64,000 bases of DNA from Pelagibacterium halotolerans B2 (GTDB lineage: Bacteria; Pseudomonadota; Alphaproteobacteria; Rhizobiales; Devosiaceae), in the NCBI RefSeq assembly GCF_000230555.1, contig NC_016078.1, positions 3,743,001 to 3,807,000 on the forward strand, written 5' to 3'. Both the position numbers and the translations under genes were made by a program. Below the pieces are notes generated by a model. It saw only the letters and a list, made by a program, of their open reading frames with translations, did no database searches and was not told where the DNA came from. Below, piece after piece: positions 1 to 8,589 of this stretch (position 1 is its first letter; every line of letters starts with the position of its first letter).

Positions 1-866
1 AGCGCCTGGAGCAACACCGGCCCCTGTGTCCAGGGTCCGCACTTCCACAGCGACCATTGGCCGTAAGAGCCGGAAATGGCCGGCTCGAAACTGGCCTCCC
101 AGCCAGCCATGTCATCGGCGCGGAGCACACCCTTGCGCCGCTCTCCGGTGGCATCCATCACACATGCCTGGCCAAGATAGTCCTCGATCGCCTCGGCGAT
201 GAACCCGCGATAAAAGCAGGCCCGCGCTGCCTCGATCCGCTCGATCCGGTCCGCTACCGACGCCGTCTCGCTGAGCAGGCGGGTCCAGGTGCGGGCGAGA
301 TCGGGGTTGGCAAAGCGCTCGCCGGCCTTTGGAACCGACCCGCCCGGCAGCCATACAGCCGCCGAACTCGGCCATTCGGTCCGGAAGAATTCGGCAATGC
401 CCGCGATCGAGCCCGCGACCTGCGGCAACAGGGGATGCCCGTTTTCGGCATAACCGATGGCCGGAGAAAGAACATCTTTGAGGTCCATCGTGCCATGGTC
501 ACGCAGAATGAGCATCAGCGCGTCGAATGCCCCGGGAATGACCGTCGCCAGCAACCCCGATCCTGGAACCAGTTCGAGCCCCTCGGATCGATAATGGGAG
601 ATGGTCGCACCCGCCGGAGCGGTGCCCTGGCCGCAAACGGCAATCGGGGTGTCTGCGCCCTGTGGCCAGATCATCCCCACCAGATCGCCCAGAGGGCCGT
701 TGAGGTGCGGTTCGACGACATTGAGGACAAACGCGGTGGCTACTGCCGCATCGTAAGCGTTGCCGCCCTTCTCGAGAATCGACATGCCGGTGGCCGACGC
801 GATCCAGTGCGTTGAAGCGACCATGCCGAAGGTCCCGGAAAGTTCGGGCCGGGTGGTAAAGTTCAT
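1..866 (-). CDS. Gamma-glutamyltranspeptidase family protein, N-terminal part (truncated by window edge)
   Basis: About 288 residues are readable, starting MNFTTRPELSGTFGMVAS. The start at 866 has a strong AGGAGG ribosome site a few bases upstream. Early motifs typical of GGT are visible: ASTHWIASATGMSILEKGG, then GNAYDAAVATAFVLNVVEP and GLLATVIPGAFDALM. These belong to the large-subunit part of Ntn-hydrolases that cleave gamma-glutamyl compounds. The autoprocessing threonine and the small subunit lie beyond base 1, so activity cannot be judged. No obvious signal peptide is seen, which suggests the cytoplasmic/YwrD-like branch often found in catabolic clusters rather than periplasmic glutathione salvage (inference). 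Downstream partners are outside the window. Confidence 0.85.
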   Translation of the reverse strand, partial: MNFTTRPELSGTFGMVASTHWIASATGMSILEKGGNAYDAAVATAFVLNVVEPHLNGPLGDLVGMIWPQGADTPIAVCGQGTAPAGATISHYRSEGLELVPGSGLLATVIPGAFDALMLILRDHGTMDLKDVLSPAIGYAENGHPLLPQVAGSIAGIAEFFRTEWPSSAAVWLPGGSVPKAGERFANPDLARTWTRLLSETASVADRIERIEAARACFYRGFIAEAIEDYLGQACVMDATGERRKGVLRADDMAGWEASFEPAISGSYGQWSLWKCGPWTQGPVLLQA

Positions 867-907
867 GTTTCCTCCTCGCGCAATCGTGGTGCAGCAATTG
901 GCCGCCT

Positions 908-1008
908 GGAGCGTGTCCAGTTAAAGTGGACACCACTTTAACGCTTCGAACGCAAGACAAAACAAAGACTTAGAGGATTTAGCGTTTCGAAGAAAAGCGG
1001 AAATAACT
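908..1008. repeat. RIME/REP-like intergenic element, divergent copy (E0)
   Basis: This copy abuts the next element head to tail. Its left half carries a GTTAAAGTGG / CCACTTTAAC stem with a 3-nt loop. Its right half (from about 970) matches the right half of the copy at 49032-49137 rather than that of its direct neighbour. It lies upstream of the GGT gene (start 866) and may overlap its promoter region. No coding capacity is seen. Confidence 0.75.
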
Positions 1009-1115
1009 CTAGAGCGTGTCCAGCAAAAGTGGAAACGGTTTTGCGGTTCGGACACGCGATAAAACAAAGGCTTAGAGCCGAGGATTTGATTCAATCAAAT
1101 CCTGAACGGCTCTAG
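1009..1115. repeat. 107-bp two-hairpin repeat, copy E1
   Basis: The element is bounded by CTAG on both sides. It folds as two hairpins. The first has outer stem GCGTGTCC/GGACACGC and inner stem GCAAAA/TTTTGC. The second has outer stem AGAGCCG/CGGCTCT around an 11-bp AGGATTTGATT/AATCAAATCCT stem. By reading, this copy is identical over 107 bp to the one at 62516-62622 and differs at two bases from 6343-6449. It encodes nothing and has no transposase nearby, so it looks like a non-autonomous palindromic intergenic element. Confidence 0.9.
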
Positions 1116-1181
1116 GTTTGCGGCACCAGATAGACCATGCCGGACATGTTCGGGCAAATCCGGCTGTCGCCGGAGCCAATC

Positions 1182-2057
1182 TCAGAACTTGCCCAGAGCC
1201 GCAAGAACCTCATCGACCGAGTCGGACTTGATCGGCAAATCTCCCAGAAGCTGCTCCCACTTCGCGGTGGCCCGCGCCATGTCGTCGGGCAGGCCCAACT
1301 CGGCCACCATATTGGCCGCCTCCACCATCTCGGCTGCCCGGCGGCGTCCATGCACCGTCATGCGATCCATCGTGTAGGCGCGTTTCTTTTTCCAGTCGAT
1401 GTCGGGATCGCTCGCCTCGAGCGAGGCCAGAACCTCGTCTTCCACCCCGCCCAGCCGTGCCGCGAGAAAGCATTCGGCGATGACGGCCTCCATACCCTTT
1501 ATCATGACCGAACGTGTGAGCTTGATGGCCGAGGCCTGGCCCACCCTTTCGCCGACCACGCGCGGGCTCATGCCCAGTTGCACCAGAACCGCTGCGGCTT
1601 GTTCCGCTTTGGGGCCGGCCAACAGGATCGGGGTCTTCTGCTTTTTGGGATAGACCGGGGCCATGATGGCCATGTCGACATAATCGGTGCCACCCGGCTC
1701 CAGTACATGGGCCGCACGCGCCTTGGTTTGCGGCGAACATGAATTGCCGTCGATATAAAGCGTCCCCGGCCCCAGATATTGCGCGGTATCCCGTGCCGCA
1801 TCGAGTGCCCGGTCCGCATAAACCAGGCTGACGACAATATCGGCGTCACCATAGGCTTCCTGGGCCGTTGCGCAGCAAACGACATCGTTGAGATCGCAGC
1901 GCTCGACAATCGCCGGACGTTCGGTCGCATCGTCGATCTTTTCGTCGAATGCGCACAGCCGATGCAGCTTCTCCCGGTTCCAGCCCGATGCAAAGGCCGT
2001 TGCCGCTTCGCCGAAGCCACGCAATGCGAGGTCGAATTTACCGTGTGGGTCGGTCAT
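1182..2057 (-). CDS. NAD(P)-dependent oxidoreductase, DUF1932 / 6-phosphogluconate-dehydrogenase-like
   Basis: The 291-residue protein begins with a Rossmann-like segment (LALRGFGEAATAFASGW, a GxGxxA variant near residues 12-17). It then has the SLVYADRALDAARDTAQYL and GTLYIDGNSCSPQTK segments typical of beta-hydroxyacid dehydrogenase relatives, and an all-alpha C-terminal half ending DEVLAALGKF (DUF1932). The KLTRSVMIKGMEA stretch contains the lysine expected near the active site. A GGAGGAACC ribosome site precedes the ATG at 2057. It is divergent from galBCD across a promoter with two LysR dyads, so it is probably co-regulated with aromatic acid degradation. The substrate is unknown; it is not the Gfo/Idh-type LigC dehydrogenase. 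Confidence 0.85.
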   Translation of the reverse strand: MTDPHGKFDLALRGFGEAATAFASGWNREKLHRLCAFDEKIDDATERPAIVERCDLNDVVCCATAQEAYGDADIVVSLVYADRALDAARDTAQYLGPGTLYIDGNSCSPQTKARAAHVLEPGGTDYVDMAIMAPVYPKKQKTPILLAGPKAEQAAAVLVQLGMSPRVVGERVGQASAIKLTRSVMIKGMEAVIAECFLAARLGGVEDEVLASLEASDPDIDWKKKRAYTMDRMTVHGRRRAAEMVEAANMVAELGLPDDMARATAKWEQLLGDLPIKSDSVDEVLAALGKF

Positions 2058-2114
2058 GGTTCCTCCAGCTTTGTATCATTTGAAAGTTGCGGCATTGGGC
2101 GAGCTTTGCCAACG

Positions 2115-2135
2115 GCATATAGCCGTCAATTATGC
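2115..2135. promoter_or_regulatory. LysR-type operator 1 (GCATA-N11-TATGC)
   Basis: A perfect 5-bp dyad with an 11-bp spacer of the T-N11-A type used by LysR regulators. It sits 58 bp upstream of the DUF1932 start, in the 331-bp divergent region with galB. A second copy follows at 2224-2244, 109 bp away centre to centre. The binding protein is inferred to be the LysR at 4860-6041. Confidence 0.6.
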
Positions 2136-2223
2136 CTTGGGCCCCAGAATCAAAGCGGCTCCATGGGAAACGTAAAGTGCAATGCGGCAGGATCGCCCGT
2201 GTGCCTGCGGGTCGATCGTCACC

Positions 2224-2244
2224 GCATATAGCGCAAAATTATAC
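2224..2244. promoter_or_regulatory. LysR-type operator 2 (GCATA-N11-TATAC)
   Basis: Second copy of the motif; four of the five positions of the right arm match. The spacers of the two copies also resemble each other (TAGC at the left end, AAT at the right), giving a shared GCATATAGC-N4-AATTAT pattern. It lies 145 bp before the galB start. The rest of the intergenic region 2058-2388 shows only a purine-rich ribosome site (AAAGAGGA, near 2370) before galB. Confidence 0.6.
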
Positions 2245-2388
2245 GACGAACCCGGGAATCAATTTGTCGGATCGGGCCGCCGTCCTTTACTTTGCTGAAA
2301 CTTCGAGGCGTGCCCCGATTTTGCGCAAGCGCCCATGGATCAAGGCATGGCCGTGGCCAACCGCCCCTGAAAGAGGACAAAGACATAA

Positions 2389-3120
2389 ATGGCAAATAAG
2401 ACAGCTCTTATCGTTTCCGCGCACTCGGCAGACTTCGTCTGGCGCTGCGGCGGTGCAATCGCGCTGCACGCGTCTCTCGGTTACGACGTCACCGTCGTGT
2501 GTCTGTCCTATGGCGAGCGCGGCGAGAGCGCCAAGCTCTGGAAAAAGGAGGGCATGACCCTCGAAACCGTCAAGACCGAACGCCGCAGGGAAGCGGAAAA
2601 CGCGGCCAAGGCGCTGAACGTTCATGACATCGAATTTTTCGATCTCGGCGACTACCCGCTGGAAATGACCCGTGCAGCCAAGGACCGTCTGGTCGATGTG
2701 ATGCGCAAGGTGCAGCCATCGTTCATGATGACCCATTCCAAATACGATCCCTATAACACCGACCATATGTATGTATCCCAGTGGACGCTCGAATGCCGCG
2801 CCATCGCGCAGGCCTGGGGCCACAATCCCGGCGAAAAGGTTCTCGGCGCGCCGCAGGTCTATCTGTTCGAGCCGCACCAGACCGAACAGATGGATTGGAA
2901 ACCCGACACCTTCCTCGACATCACTCCGGTGTGGGACAACAAATGGGCGGCGATCCAGTGCATGGAGGGCCAGGAACATCTCTGGCACTATTATGAGAAC
3001 GTCGCCCAGAACCGTGCGAACCATTTCGCGCGCAATTCGGGCGGCCAGTCGGGCGGTCGGGCGGCAAAATACGCCGAAGGCTTCCAGTCGATCTACCCGC
3101 GCACAGTGGATGAACTCTGA
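2389..3120 (+). CDS. galB: 4-oxalomesaconate hydratase (PIG-L/LmbE family)
   Basis: The 243-residue protein has the PIG-L fold signature. [13 protein letters not shown] stands where deacetylases have AHPDDE, followed by [13 protein letters not shown] and [14 protein letters not shown] with the second histidine cluster. In the gallate and protocatechuate 4,5-cleavage pathways GalB hydrates 4-oxalomesaconate to 4-carboxy-4-hydroxy-2-oxoadipate. The identification is strengthened by the two downstream genes, an RraA-type aldolase and a PrpF-type tautomerase, which make the standard galB-galC-galD trio. It overlaps galC by one base (TGATG), which indicates translational coupling. A mycothiol-type deacetylase would be the alternative if the gene stood alone. 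Confidence 0.88.
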   Translation: MANKTALIVSAHSADFVWRCGGAIALHASLGYDVTVVCLSYGERGESAKLWKKEGMTLETVKTERRREAENAAKALNVHDIEFFDLGDYPLEMTRAAKDRLVDVMRKVQPSFMMTHSKYDPYNTDHMYVSQWTLECRAIAQAWGHNPGEKVLGAPQVYLFEPHQTEQMDWKPDTFLDITPVWDNKWAAIQCMEGQEHLWHYYENVAQNRANHFARNSGGQSGGRAAKYAEGFQSIYPRTVDEL

Positions 3121-3791
3121 TGGGTGTCGTTGTCCAGAACATCGAGCGGGCCGATCCCGCAATCGTGGCCGGCCTTGCCGAATGCGGCGTGGCGACCGTG
3201 CACGAGGCGCAGGGCCGCAAGGGTCTTCTTGCCGCCTATATGCGCCCCATCTATTCCGGCGCGCGCCTGGCCGCGTCCGCCGTCACCATATCGGCCCCGC
3301 CCTGCGACAACTGGATGGTCCATGTGGCCATCGAGCAGCTCAAGGATGGAGATATCCTCGTCCTCGCTCCGACCTCGCCCTCAGATGCCGGCTATTTCGG
3401 CGACCTTCTGGCCACGTCCGCCCTGGCGCGTGGTTGTAAGGGGCTCATCATCGATGCTGGCGTCCGCGACGTCGCCGATCTGACCGAAATGAAATTTCCG
3501 GTCTGGTCGAAGGCAATCTTTGCGCAAGGAACGGTCAAGGAAACCCTCGGTTCGGTCAATGTGCCCATCGTGTGCGCGGGCGAACTGGTCAATCCCGGCG
3601 ACATCATCGTCGCCGATGATGACGGGGTGTGCGTGGTCCGGCGCGAGGAAGCGGCAGAGGTTTTGCAAGCGTCACGCAAGCGAGTGGAAAACGAGGAAGC
3701 CAAGCGCAAGCGCCTGGCCGCCGGCGAACTCGGTCTCGATATTTACTCCATGCGCGAACGGCTCAAGGAAAAAGGCCTCAAATATGTCTGA
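3120..3791 (+). CDS. galC: 4-carboxy-4-hydroxy-2-oxoadipate aldolase (RraA-like)
   Basis: The 223-residue protein belongs to the RraA / HMG-CHA aldolase family. Visible features are [16 protein letters not shown] near residue 22, the GDILVLAP segment, [14 protein letters not shown] with the R-D pair that binds pyruvate and metal, and [14 protein letters not shown] near residue 160. It would split 4-carboxy-4-hydroxy-2-oxoadipate into pyruvate and oxaloacetate, the last step of gallate and protocatechuate 4,5-cleavage. The start is fixed by the one-base overlap with galB, and its last 8 bases overlap galD. LigK is the equivalent name in sphingomonads. Family membership is clear; the exact substrate follows from context. 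Confidence 0.88.
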   Translation: MGVVVQNIERADPAIVAGLAECGVATVHEAQGRKGLLAAYMRPIYSGARLAASAVTISAPPCDNWMVHVAIEQLKDGDILVLAPTSPSDAGYFGDLLATSALARGCKGLIIDAGVRDVADLTEMKFPVWSKAIFAQGTVKETLGSVNVPIVCAGELVNPGDIIVADDDGVCVVRREEAAEVLQASRKRVENEEAKRKRLAAGELGLDIYSMRERLKEKGLKYV

Positions 3792-4863
3792 AGCAATCGC
3801 GTCCGGGGATCGGGCCGAAGGCACGCGCGCGATGTGGATGCGCGGTGGCACGTCAAAGGGCGGATATTTCCTTGCGTCCGACCTGCCCACCGACATCGCC
3901 GAACGTGATGCGTTGCTTCTGCGGATCATGGGCTCGCCCGACCCGCGCCAGATCGACGGGCTGGGCGGGGCCAATCCGCTGACCTCCAAAATCGCCGTGG
4001 TCAGGCCCTCGGCGCGTGAAGGCGTCGATGTCGACTATCTGTTCCTGCAGGTTTTCGTCGACAAGCCCATCGTCACCGACGGCCAGAATTGCGGCAATAT
4101 CCTCGCCGGGGTCGGTCCGTTCGCCATCGAGCGCGGGCTGGTCGCAGCGCGTGATGGGGTCACCGATGTCCGCATCTTCATGGAAAACACCGGCCAGGTC
4201 GCGACCGCCAGCGTCAAGACTCCCGGCGGTATCGTCGATTACTCCGGCGAAGCCCGTATCGATGGCGTTCCGGGCACTTCGGCCCCCATGCCCATCGTTT
4301 TCGAGGATACGGCGGGCTCGACCTGCGGTGCCCTGCTGCCCACCGGCAATGCCGTGGACAGTGTCAACGGCGTCGAAGTGACTATGATCGACAACGGCAT
4401 GCCCTGCGTGATCCTTGATGCGGCCGATTTCGGCATCACCGGCACCGAAACCCCGGCCGAACTCGACGCCAGCCAACAGCTTAAGGCGCGTCTCGAAGAA
4501 ATCCGGCTCGCCGTCGGCCCGATGATGAATCTGGGGGACGTCTCGGCAAAGTCCGTTCCCAAGATGACCCTGGTCAGCCCGGCTCAAAACGGCGGCGCCA
4601 TTTCCACACGCAGTTTTATCCCTCATCGCTGCCATGACGCCATCGGCGTTCTGGCCGCGGTCAGCGTCGCCAGCGCGTGTCTTCTGCCTGAAGGGCCGGC
4701 CGCCAGATATGCACAAGTTGCCCAGGGCCGGGAAAAAACGATGTCCGTCGAGCACCCGACCGGCGAATTCACGGTCATCGCAAAGCTCGATGCCAATAAC
4801 GAGCTGCTTTCGGCCGGCGTTCTGCGCACTGCCCGCAAGCTGGCCGACGGGCTGGTGTTTTAA
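3784..4863 (+). CDS. galD: 4-oxalomesaconate tautomerase (PrpF family)
   Basis: The 359-residue protein opens with the PrpF signature [19 protein letters not shown] near residues 16-34. It also carries [18 protein letters not shown] and the second-domain counterpart of the diaminopimelate-epimerase-like fold. GalD interconverts keto and enol forms of 4-oxalomesaconate, providing the GalB substrate. The ATG at 3784 lies inside the galC end (8-nt overlap); an in-frame extension further upstream would run through galC and is rejected. Its stop overlaps the convergent LysR stop by four bases. PrpF aconitate isomerase is the alternative, but the neighbourhood favours GalD. Confidence 0.87.
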   Translation: MSEAIASGDRAEGTRAMWMRGGTSKGGYFLASDLPTDIAERDALLLRIMGSPDPRQIDGLGGANPLTSKIAVVRPSAREGVDVDYLFLQVFVDKPIVTDGQNCGNILAGVGPFAIERGLVAARDGVTDVRIFMENTGQVATASVKTPGGIVDYSGEARIDGVPGTSAPMPIVFEDTAGSTCGALLPTGNAVDSVNGVEVTMIDNGMPCVILDAADFGITGTETPAELDASQQLKARLEEIRLAVGPMMNLGDVSAKSVPKMTLVSPAQNGGAISTRSFIPHRCHDAIGVLAAVSVASACLLPEGPAARYAQVAQGREKTMSVEHPTGEFTVIAKLDANNELLSAGVLRTARKLADGLVF

Positions 4864-6041
4864 CGGCTCTTGAATTCCGCTCGGATCAGGTTGAGAAATT
4901 CGTCCTGCATCGGGGTGGGCTTCCAATTGGCCCGTGTGGTCAGTCCGATGGCGCGACGGCTCTCCTCTATCGCCAGCGGCAGCGGGATCATCAGCCCGTT
5001 GCCGATTTCACTTTCCGCCTGCAATCGTGAAACCGCGCCCAGATAGGGGCCCTTGTGCAGCAATTCGCGCATCAGGATCATCGAACTGGTCTCGACAAGC
5101 GTCGCCGGCAGCATTGCGCCCATCTTGAGGATATGGGCATCGAACTGGTCGCGGGCTGGCGTGCCGGGAATGGCCACCACCCAGGGAAACGCCAGCGCTT
5201 GGGAAAAATCGGGCGCCCCGTCCCGGGTCAACGGATGGTTTGGACCCGAAACGATCACCAGCTCGTCATTGAACAGGTGCTCCTCGATCACGTCGTCCAC
5301 CGGAGCGGGACTGCGCAGTGCCCCGAACAGCAGATCGATCTCGGCACGGCGCAGCCCCGCCAGCAGCGTGTCATAGGGCCCCTCGACAATCCGGAAATGA
5401 ACGTCGGCGTGCCGGGCCTGAAACGCGGCGATCGTTCCCGGCAGCACATAGGAGCGTGAAAGCGGCATGCCCCCGATCGTGATCGAAAGCGTGCCGCGCC
5501 CCACCGCTTCGGCAATCTCCATTTCGGCCTGCGCCAACTCCGCGAATGCGAGCTGGGCTGCCTGGGCCAGAAGCTGCCCCGATCGGGTGGGGATCGATCC
5601 GAACTGGGTGCGCTGGAACAATGAGCGCCCCACCTCCTCTTCGAGCTGGGTGATCGCCCGATGAATGGTGGGTTGCGCAATACCCATATTGCGGGCCGCT
5701 ATGGAAAAGTTTTCAGCATGCGCCACTTCGACCAGCGCCTTTAACCGCGCCGTACTGGCCGTCAGCCGCGGCGCCGTGCCGAGCGTTCCGGCCGCGGCAT
5801 CGAGCAACCCCATGGCCCGCTCGACGCGCGACGCCAGTATGCGCCCGGTTCCATTGACAAAGACCCCATTGAGATTGCGGTCGAACAGCGGCACGCCAAA
5901 ATGGGCTTCGAGCTTCTTGAGCGCCTGGGTCACCGCGGGCTGGGATATGTTGCACATCTGCGCCGCCTTGGTGACCGATCCCGTCTGGGCCACGGCAAGC
6001 ATGAGCCGCAAATGACGCAGATTGAGCTCGTGTCGTACCAT
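4860..6041 (-). CDS. LysR-family regulator with two tandem winged-helix DNA-binding domains
   Basis: At 393 residues it is about 90 longer than a normal LysR protein. The extra length is a second HTH. The first runs over about residues 8-64 (TGSVTKAAQMCNISQPAVTQ, LFDRN), the second over about 98-155 (NFSIAARNMGIAQPTIHRAI, LFQRT). An effector domain follows from about 183 (TLSITIGGMPLSRSYVLPGT). The start at 6041 gives MVRHELNLRHLRLML; an upstream in-frame stretch to 6428 runs through a palindrome and repeat and looks non-coding. It converges on galD, and I infer that it controls galBCD and the divergent DUF1932 gene through the dyads at 2115 and 2224. Confidence 0.9.
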   Translation of the reverse strand: MVRHELNLRHLRLMLAVAQTGSVTKAAQMCNISQPAVTQALKKLEAHFGVPLFDRNLNGVFVNGTGRILASRVERAMGLLDAAAGTLGTAPRLTASTARLKALVEVAHAENFSIAARNMGIAQPTIHRAITQLEEEVGRSLFQRTQFGSIPTRSGQLLAQAAQLAFAELAQAEMEIAEAVGRGTLSITIGGMPLSRSYVLPGTIAAFQARHADVHFRIVEGPYDTLLAGLRRAEIDLLFGALRSPAPVDDVIEEHLFNDELVIVSGPNHPLTRDGAPDFSQALAFPWVVAIPGTPARDQFDAHILKMGAMLPATLVETSSMILMRELLHKGPYLGAVSRLQAESEIGNGLMIPLPLAIEESRRAIGLTTRANWKPTPMQDEFLNLIRAEFKSR

Positions 6042-6244
6042 CTTTGACCGTGCACCGCGCGCTCGAGGTCGGGATCGCCCCACCTTATGCCCTGTGCCAG
6101 CCCGATAGGCCAGCCATCTCGCGGAAATCTCGATATCGGCTTTTCGTGTGGACGAAAATAAGTCTGCTTGGTCGTGTACGGTCGACGCTGTCCTGCCGTT
6201 CGGATTGGACAGGGGCCAGCTTTCGCAAGCGATTTTGAGAACCA

Positions 6245-6286
6245 GGATCGAATTGAGGGCGCGCATTTCCGCCCTCAATTCGATCC
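6245..6286. terminator. 17-bp perfect inverted repeat between the LysR gene and the repeat element
   Basis: Arms 6245-6261 and 6270-6286 pair over 17 bp with an 8-nt loop. There is no T-run on either side, so classical intrinsic termination is not shown. The rest of the gap 6042-6445 holds the repeat at 6343-6449 and nothing else recognisable. It may be a large operator or an mRNA-end hairpin. Confidence 0.5.
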
Positions 6287-6342
6287 GCCATGCCTCCTCG
6301 CCGCCGCGCACCGAATTCGCGCCCTGCAGCCGCCATCGGCCT

Positions 6343-6449
6343 TTAGAGCGTGTCCAGCAAAAGTGGAAACGGTTTTGCGGTTCGGACACGCGATAAAACA
6401 AAGGCTTAGAGCCAAGGATTTGATTCAATCAAATCCTGAACGGCTCTAG
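6343..6449. repeat. 107-bp two-hairpin repeat, copy E2
   Basis: Same length and structure as the copy at 1009-1115, with two base differences; one of them (G to A in the outer stem of hairpin 2) breaks a pair. Its terminal CTAG provides the TAG stop (bases 6446-6448) of the M20 hydrolase gene read on the minus strand. Confidence 0.9.
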
Positions 6450-7618
6450 CGGAACGAAGTTTGTGGTTCCAGCCAGCCCACGATTGTCGACAGAAAATCG
6501 GAACACTGAACCAATTGAGCGATTTCGACGAACTCGTTCGCCTTGTGTCCCTGCTCCATGTGGCCCGGGCCGCAGACTATGGTCGGTATTTTGAGCCGCT
6601 CATGAAACAGGCCGCCTTCGGTACCAAATGCGACTTTGATCGGTGGTTCGCTGGTGCGGAGCGCCGTTTGCAGCAAGGCGACGATGGGCGCGCCTGGGGG
6701 ATTGTCGAGACCTGGATAGGCCGAGACGTCTTCGATGTCGATGCTCGCATTGGGAAAGCGACCCCGGAGCGGCGCGGCCACGGCCTCCGCATCCTCGATA
6801 ATGTGCCCGAGCAGGCTGTCGGCGTCGTCCTGAGCAATGTTGCGGATCTCGATTTCAAGGTCGCATCGCTCGGGCACGATGTTGAGCGCGGTGCCCCCGG
6901 CCATGACGCCGACATGGATGGTCGAATAGGGAATGTCGTAAGCCCCGTCTTGGGCACCCGATAGGCGCAACCGCTCCTGGCGGTCCTGCAAACGCGCGAT
7001 GAGGGCGGCGCCCATGTGCAAGGCATTAAGTGCCGTCGGAGCAAGGGCCGAATGGGCGGCGGTGCCGTGACAGCAGGCGCGAAGAGCCCGCTTGCCTTTG
7101 TGTCCGGTGGCAATGCGCATGCCGGTGGGTTCGCCCACGATACAGAACGCGGGGCGGTCGGATCGATGTTCGAGCACGTCCAGCATGCCGCGCACGCCGA
7201 GGCACCCGATTTCTTCATCGTAGGAAATCGCCAGTTGCAGCGGCAGGCGCAGCTCGCGTGTCGACGCATTGAGCATCGTATGTATGGCGACCGCAAGGAA
7301 GCCCTTCATATCGGCGGTGCCGCGGCCGTAAGCCTTGCCATCCGCCTCGTGGAGCGCGAACGGGTCATGACACCAGTCTTGACCGTCGACCGGAACGACA
7401 TCGCAATGCCCGGACAAGAGCACGCCGTCGGATGTGCCCGGGCCGATGGTGGCCAGAAGGTTGGCGCGGGATCCGTCCTCGCTGTAAAAGCGTTCGACAC
7501 GGATCCCCGCAGGCACGAACAGGCCTTCGACGTAGTCCAGCAGGGCCAGGTTCGACTGACGGGACAAGGTGGGAAAGGCGACCAGCCTGGACAAGATCGG
7601 GGTGATATTTGCAATCAT
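6446..7618 (-). CDS. M20-family amidohydrolase, acetylornithine deacetylase (ArgE)-like
   Basis: The 390-residue protein shows the M20 metallopeptidase pattern: GVLLSGHCDVVPVDGQDW (metal-binding H and the D two residues on), YGRGTADMKGFLAVA, YDEEIGCLGVRGM (catalytic E and metal E) and GEPTGMRIATGHKGK. A dimerisation domain and a terminal HMEQGHKANEFV follow with the last ligand. ArgE removes the acetyl group of N2-acetylornithine, but members in catabolic clusters often hydrolyse other N-acyl amino acids. Here it is the last gene of a catabolic run and overlaps the LysR stop by ATGA, so a catabolic role is more likely than arginine synthesis. Its TAG stop lies inside the repeat element. Confidence 0.85.
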   Translation of the reverse strand: MIANITPILSRLVAFPTLSRQSNLALLDYVEGLFVPAGIRVERFYSEDGSRANLLATIGPGTSDGVLLSGHCDVVPVDGQDWCHDPFALHEADGKAYGRGTADMKGFLAVAIHTMLNASTRELRLPLQLAISYDEEIGCLGVRGMLDVLEHRSDRPAFCIVGEPTGMRIATGHKGKRALRACCHGTAAHSALAPTALNALHMGAALIARLQDRQERLRLSGAQDGAYDIPYSTIHVGVMAGGTALNIVPERCDLEIEIRNIAQDDADSLLGHIIEDAEAVAAPLRGRFPNASIDIEDVSAYPGLDNPPGAPIVALLQTALRTSEPPIKVAFGTEGGLFHERLKIPTIVCGPGHMEQGHKANEFVEIAQLVQCSDFLSTIVGWLEPQTSFR

Positions 7619-8559
7619 GAGACTGTTTCGGGCCAGGTGGCGAAACCGGGCAGTTTGCCGGCGTCCGCGGCCTCGTGACAGTGGTCGATAAAGGCCTGGA
7701 TGGTGCGCGAGACATGGGCCGCTCGCGCCATGGCCAGACCCAGTTGCAGCGGCGGCACGTCGGTCTTGAGCGGTATGTATTTGACCGGCCGCCCATCCAT
7801 CGACAACTCCGAAACCGTCCGCATATTCTGGATACCGAACCCGTATCCGTTTGCCACGAGGCTCCGCTGGATGGAGATGTCCGAAGTCCGTTCGGCAATC
7901 CGCGGCCGTTGCCCCAGAGGTCGGAACAGCGACAGAAAATAGTCCGAGCTGTGCGGCAGGTCGAGCAGGACCATATCGTGGCTGAGGAGATCCCTGGCGG
8001 TCACCGTGTGCCGGCGTGCAAGGGGGTGGGACGTATCGACAATGACATAGGGCGGCAGGGAACGGAGCGGCCGGAAATCGATTTCGCTGGGGAGCGCGAG
8101 GTCATAGGTCAGGGCCAGATCGATACGGGCCGAGCCAAGCGCATCGAAAATCTGCGCCTGATCCATTTCGAACTGGGTGAAATCGACGTTTTCGTACTTG
8201 TCCTCGAAGGTGCGGCGCAATTGTGGAACCAGCAATTGCACGAAAGTGCGCATACACCCTACCCGCAGCGACCCGCGCACGCTGCCGGTATAGATATTGG
8301 CCAGGTCGTTGAGCTTGTCGGATGCTTCGAGAATGGCGCGTGCCTGTTCGATGAAGCGCTCCCCCGTGGGCGTGAGCACCGAGCCCTGGGAATGGCGCCG
8401 GGTAAACAATTGCACGCCGAAACCGGCTTCGAGCTGGGCGATTGCCGAAGACATCGAGGGCGCTGTCACGTTGACCTTTTCGGCCGCCAGAGCGATGCTG
8501 CCGGCTTCGCCCACGGCAACGAAATATTCGAGCTGTCGCAGTGTAAATCGGAGAGGCAT
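7615..8559 (-). CDS. LysR-family transcriptional regulator
   Basis: A standard 314-residue LysR protein. The N-terminal winged helix covers about residues 1-60 (LRQLEYFVAVGEAGSIALAA, then SMSSAIAQLEAGFGVQLFTR), followed by the periplasmic-binding-like effector domain from about 92 (GSLRVGCMRTFVQLLVPQL). It is embedded in the minus-strand run between the DUF1028 gene (30 bp upstream) and the M20 hydrolase (ATGA overlap), so it is probably transcribed with the genes it controls. The ribosome site is weak. The effector is unknown. Confidence 0.9.
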   Translation of the reverse strand: MPLRFTLRQLEYFVAVGEAGSIALAAEKVNVTAPSMSSAIAQLEAGFGVQLFTRRHSQGSVLTPTGERFIEQARAILEASDKLNDLANIYTGSVRGSLRVGCMRTFVQLLVPQLRRTFEDKYENVDFTQFEMDQAQIFDALGSARIDLALTYDLALPSEIDFRPLRSLPPYVIVDTSHPLARRHTVTARDLLSHDMVLLDLPHSSDYFLSLFRPLGQRPRIAERTSDISIQRSLVANGYGFGIQNMRTVSELSMDGRPVKYIPLKTDVPPLQLGLAMARAAHVSRTIQAFIDHCHEAADAGKLPGFATWPETVS

Positions 8560-8589
8560 CGCGTCGACTTTCGGATTAGCGGTTGACCG

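Noticed and set aside
57..815. Plus-strand frame of 252 codons at the left edge
   Set aside because: It is antisense to the GGT gene, which has strong motifs and an AGGAGG site.
908..1115. Tandem repeats as an insertion sequence or integron-like array
   Set aside because: No transposase, no target-site duplication that I can identify, and only about 100 bp per unit; better described as RIME/REP-like elements.
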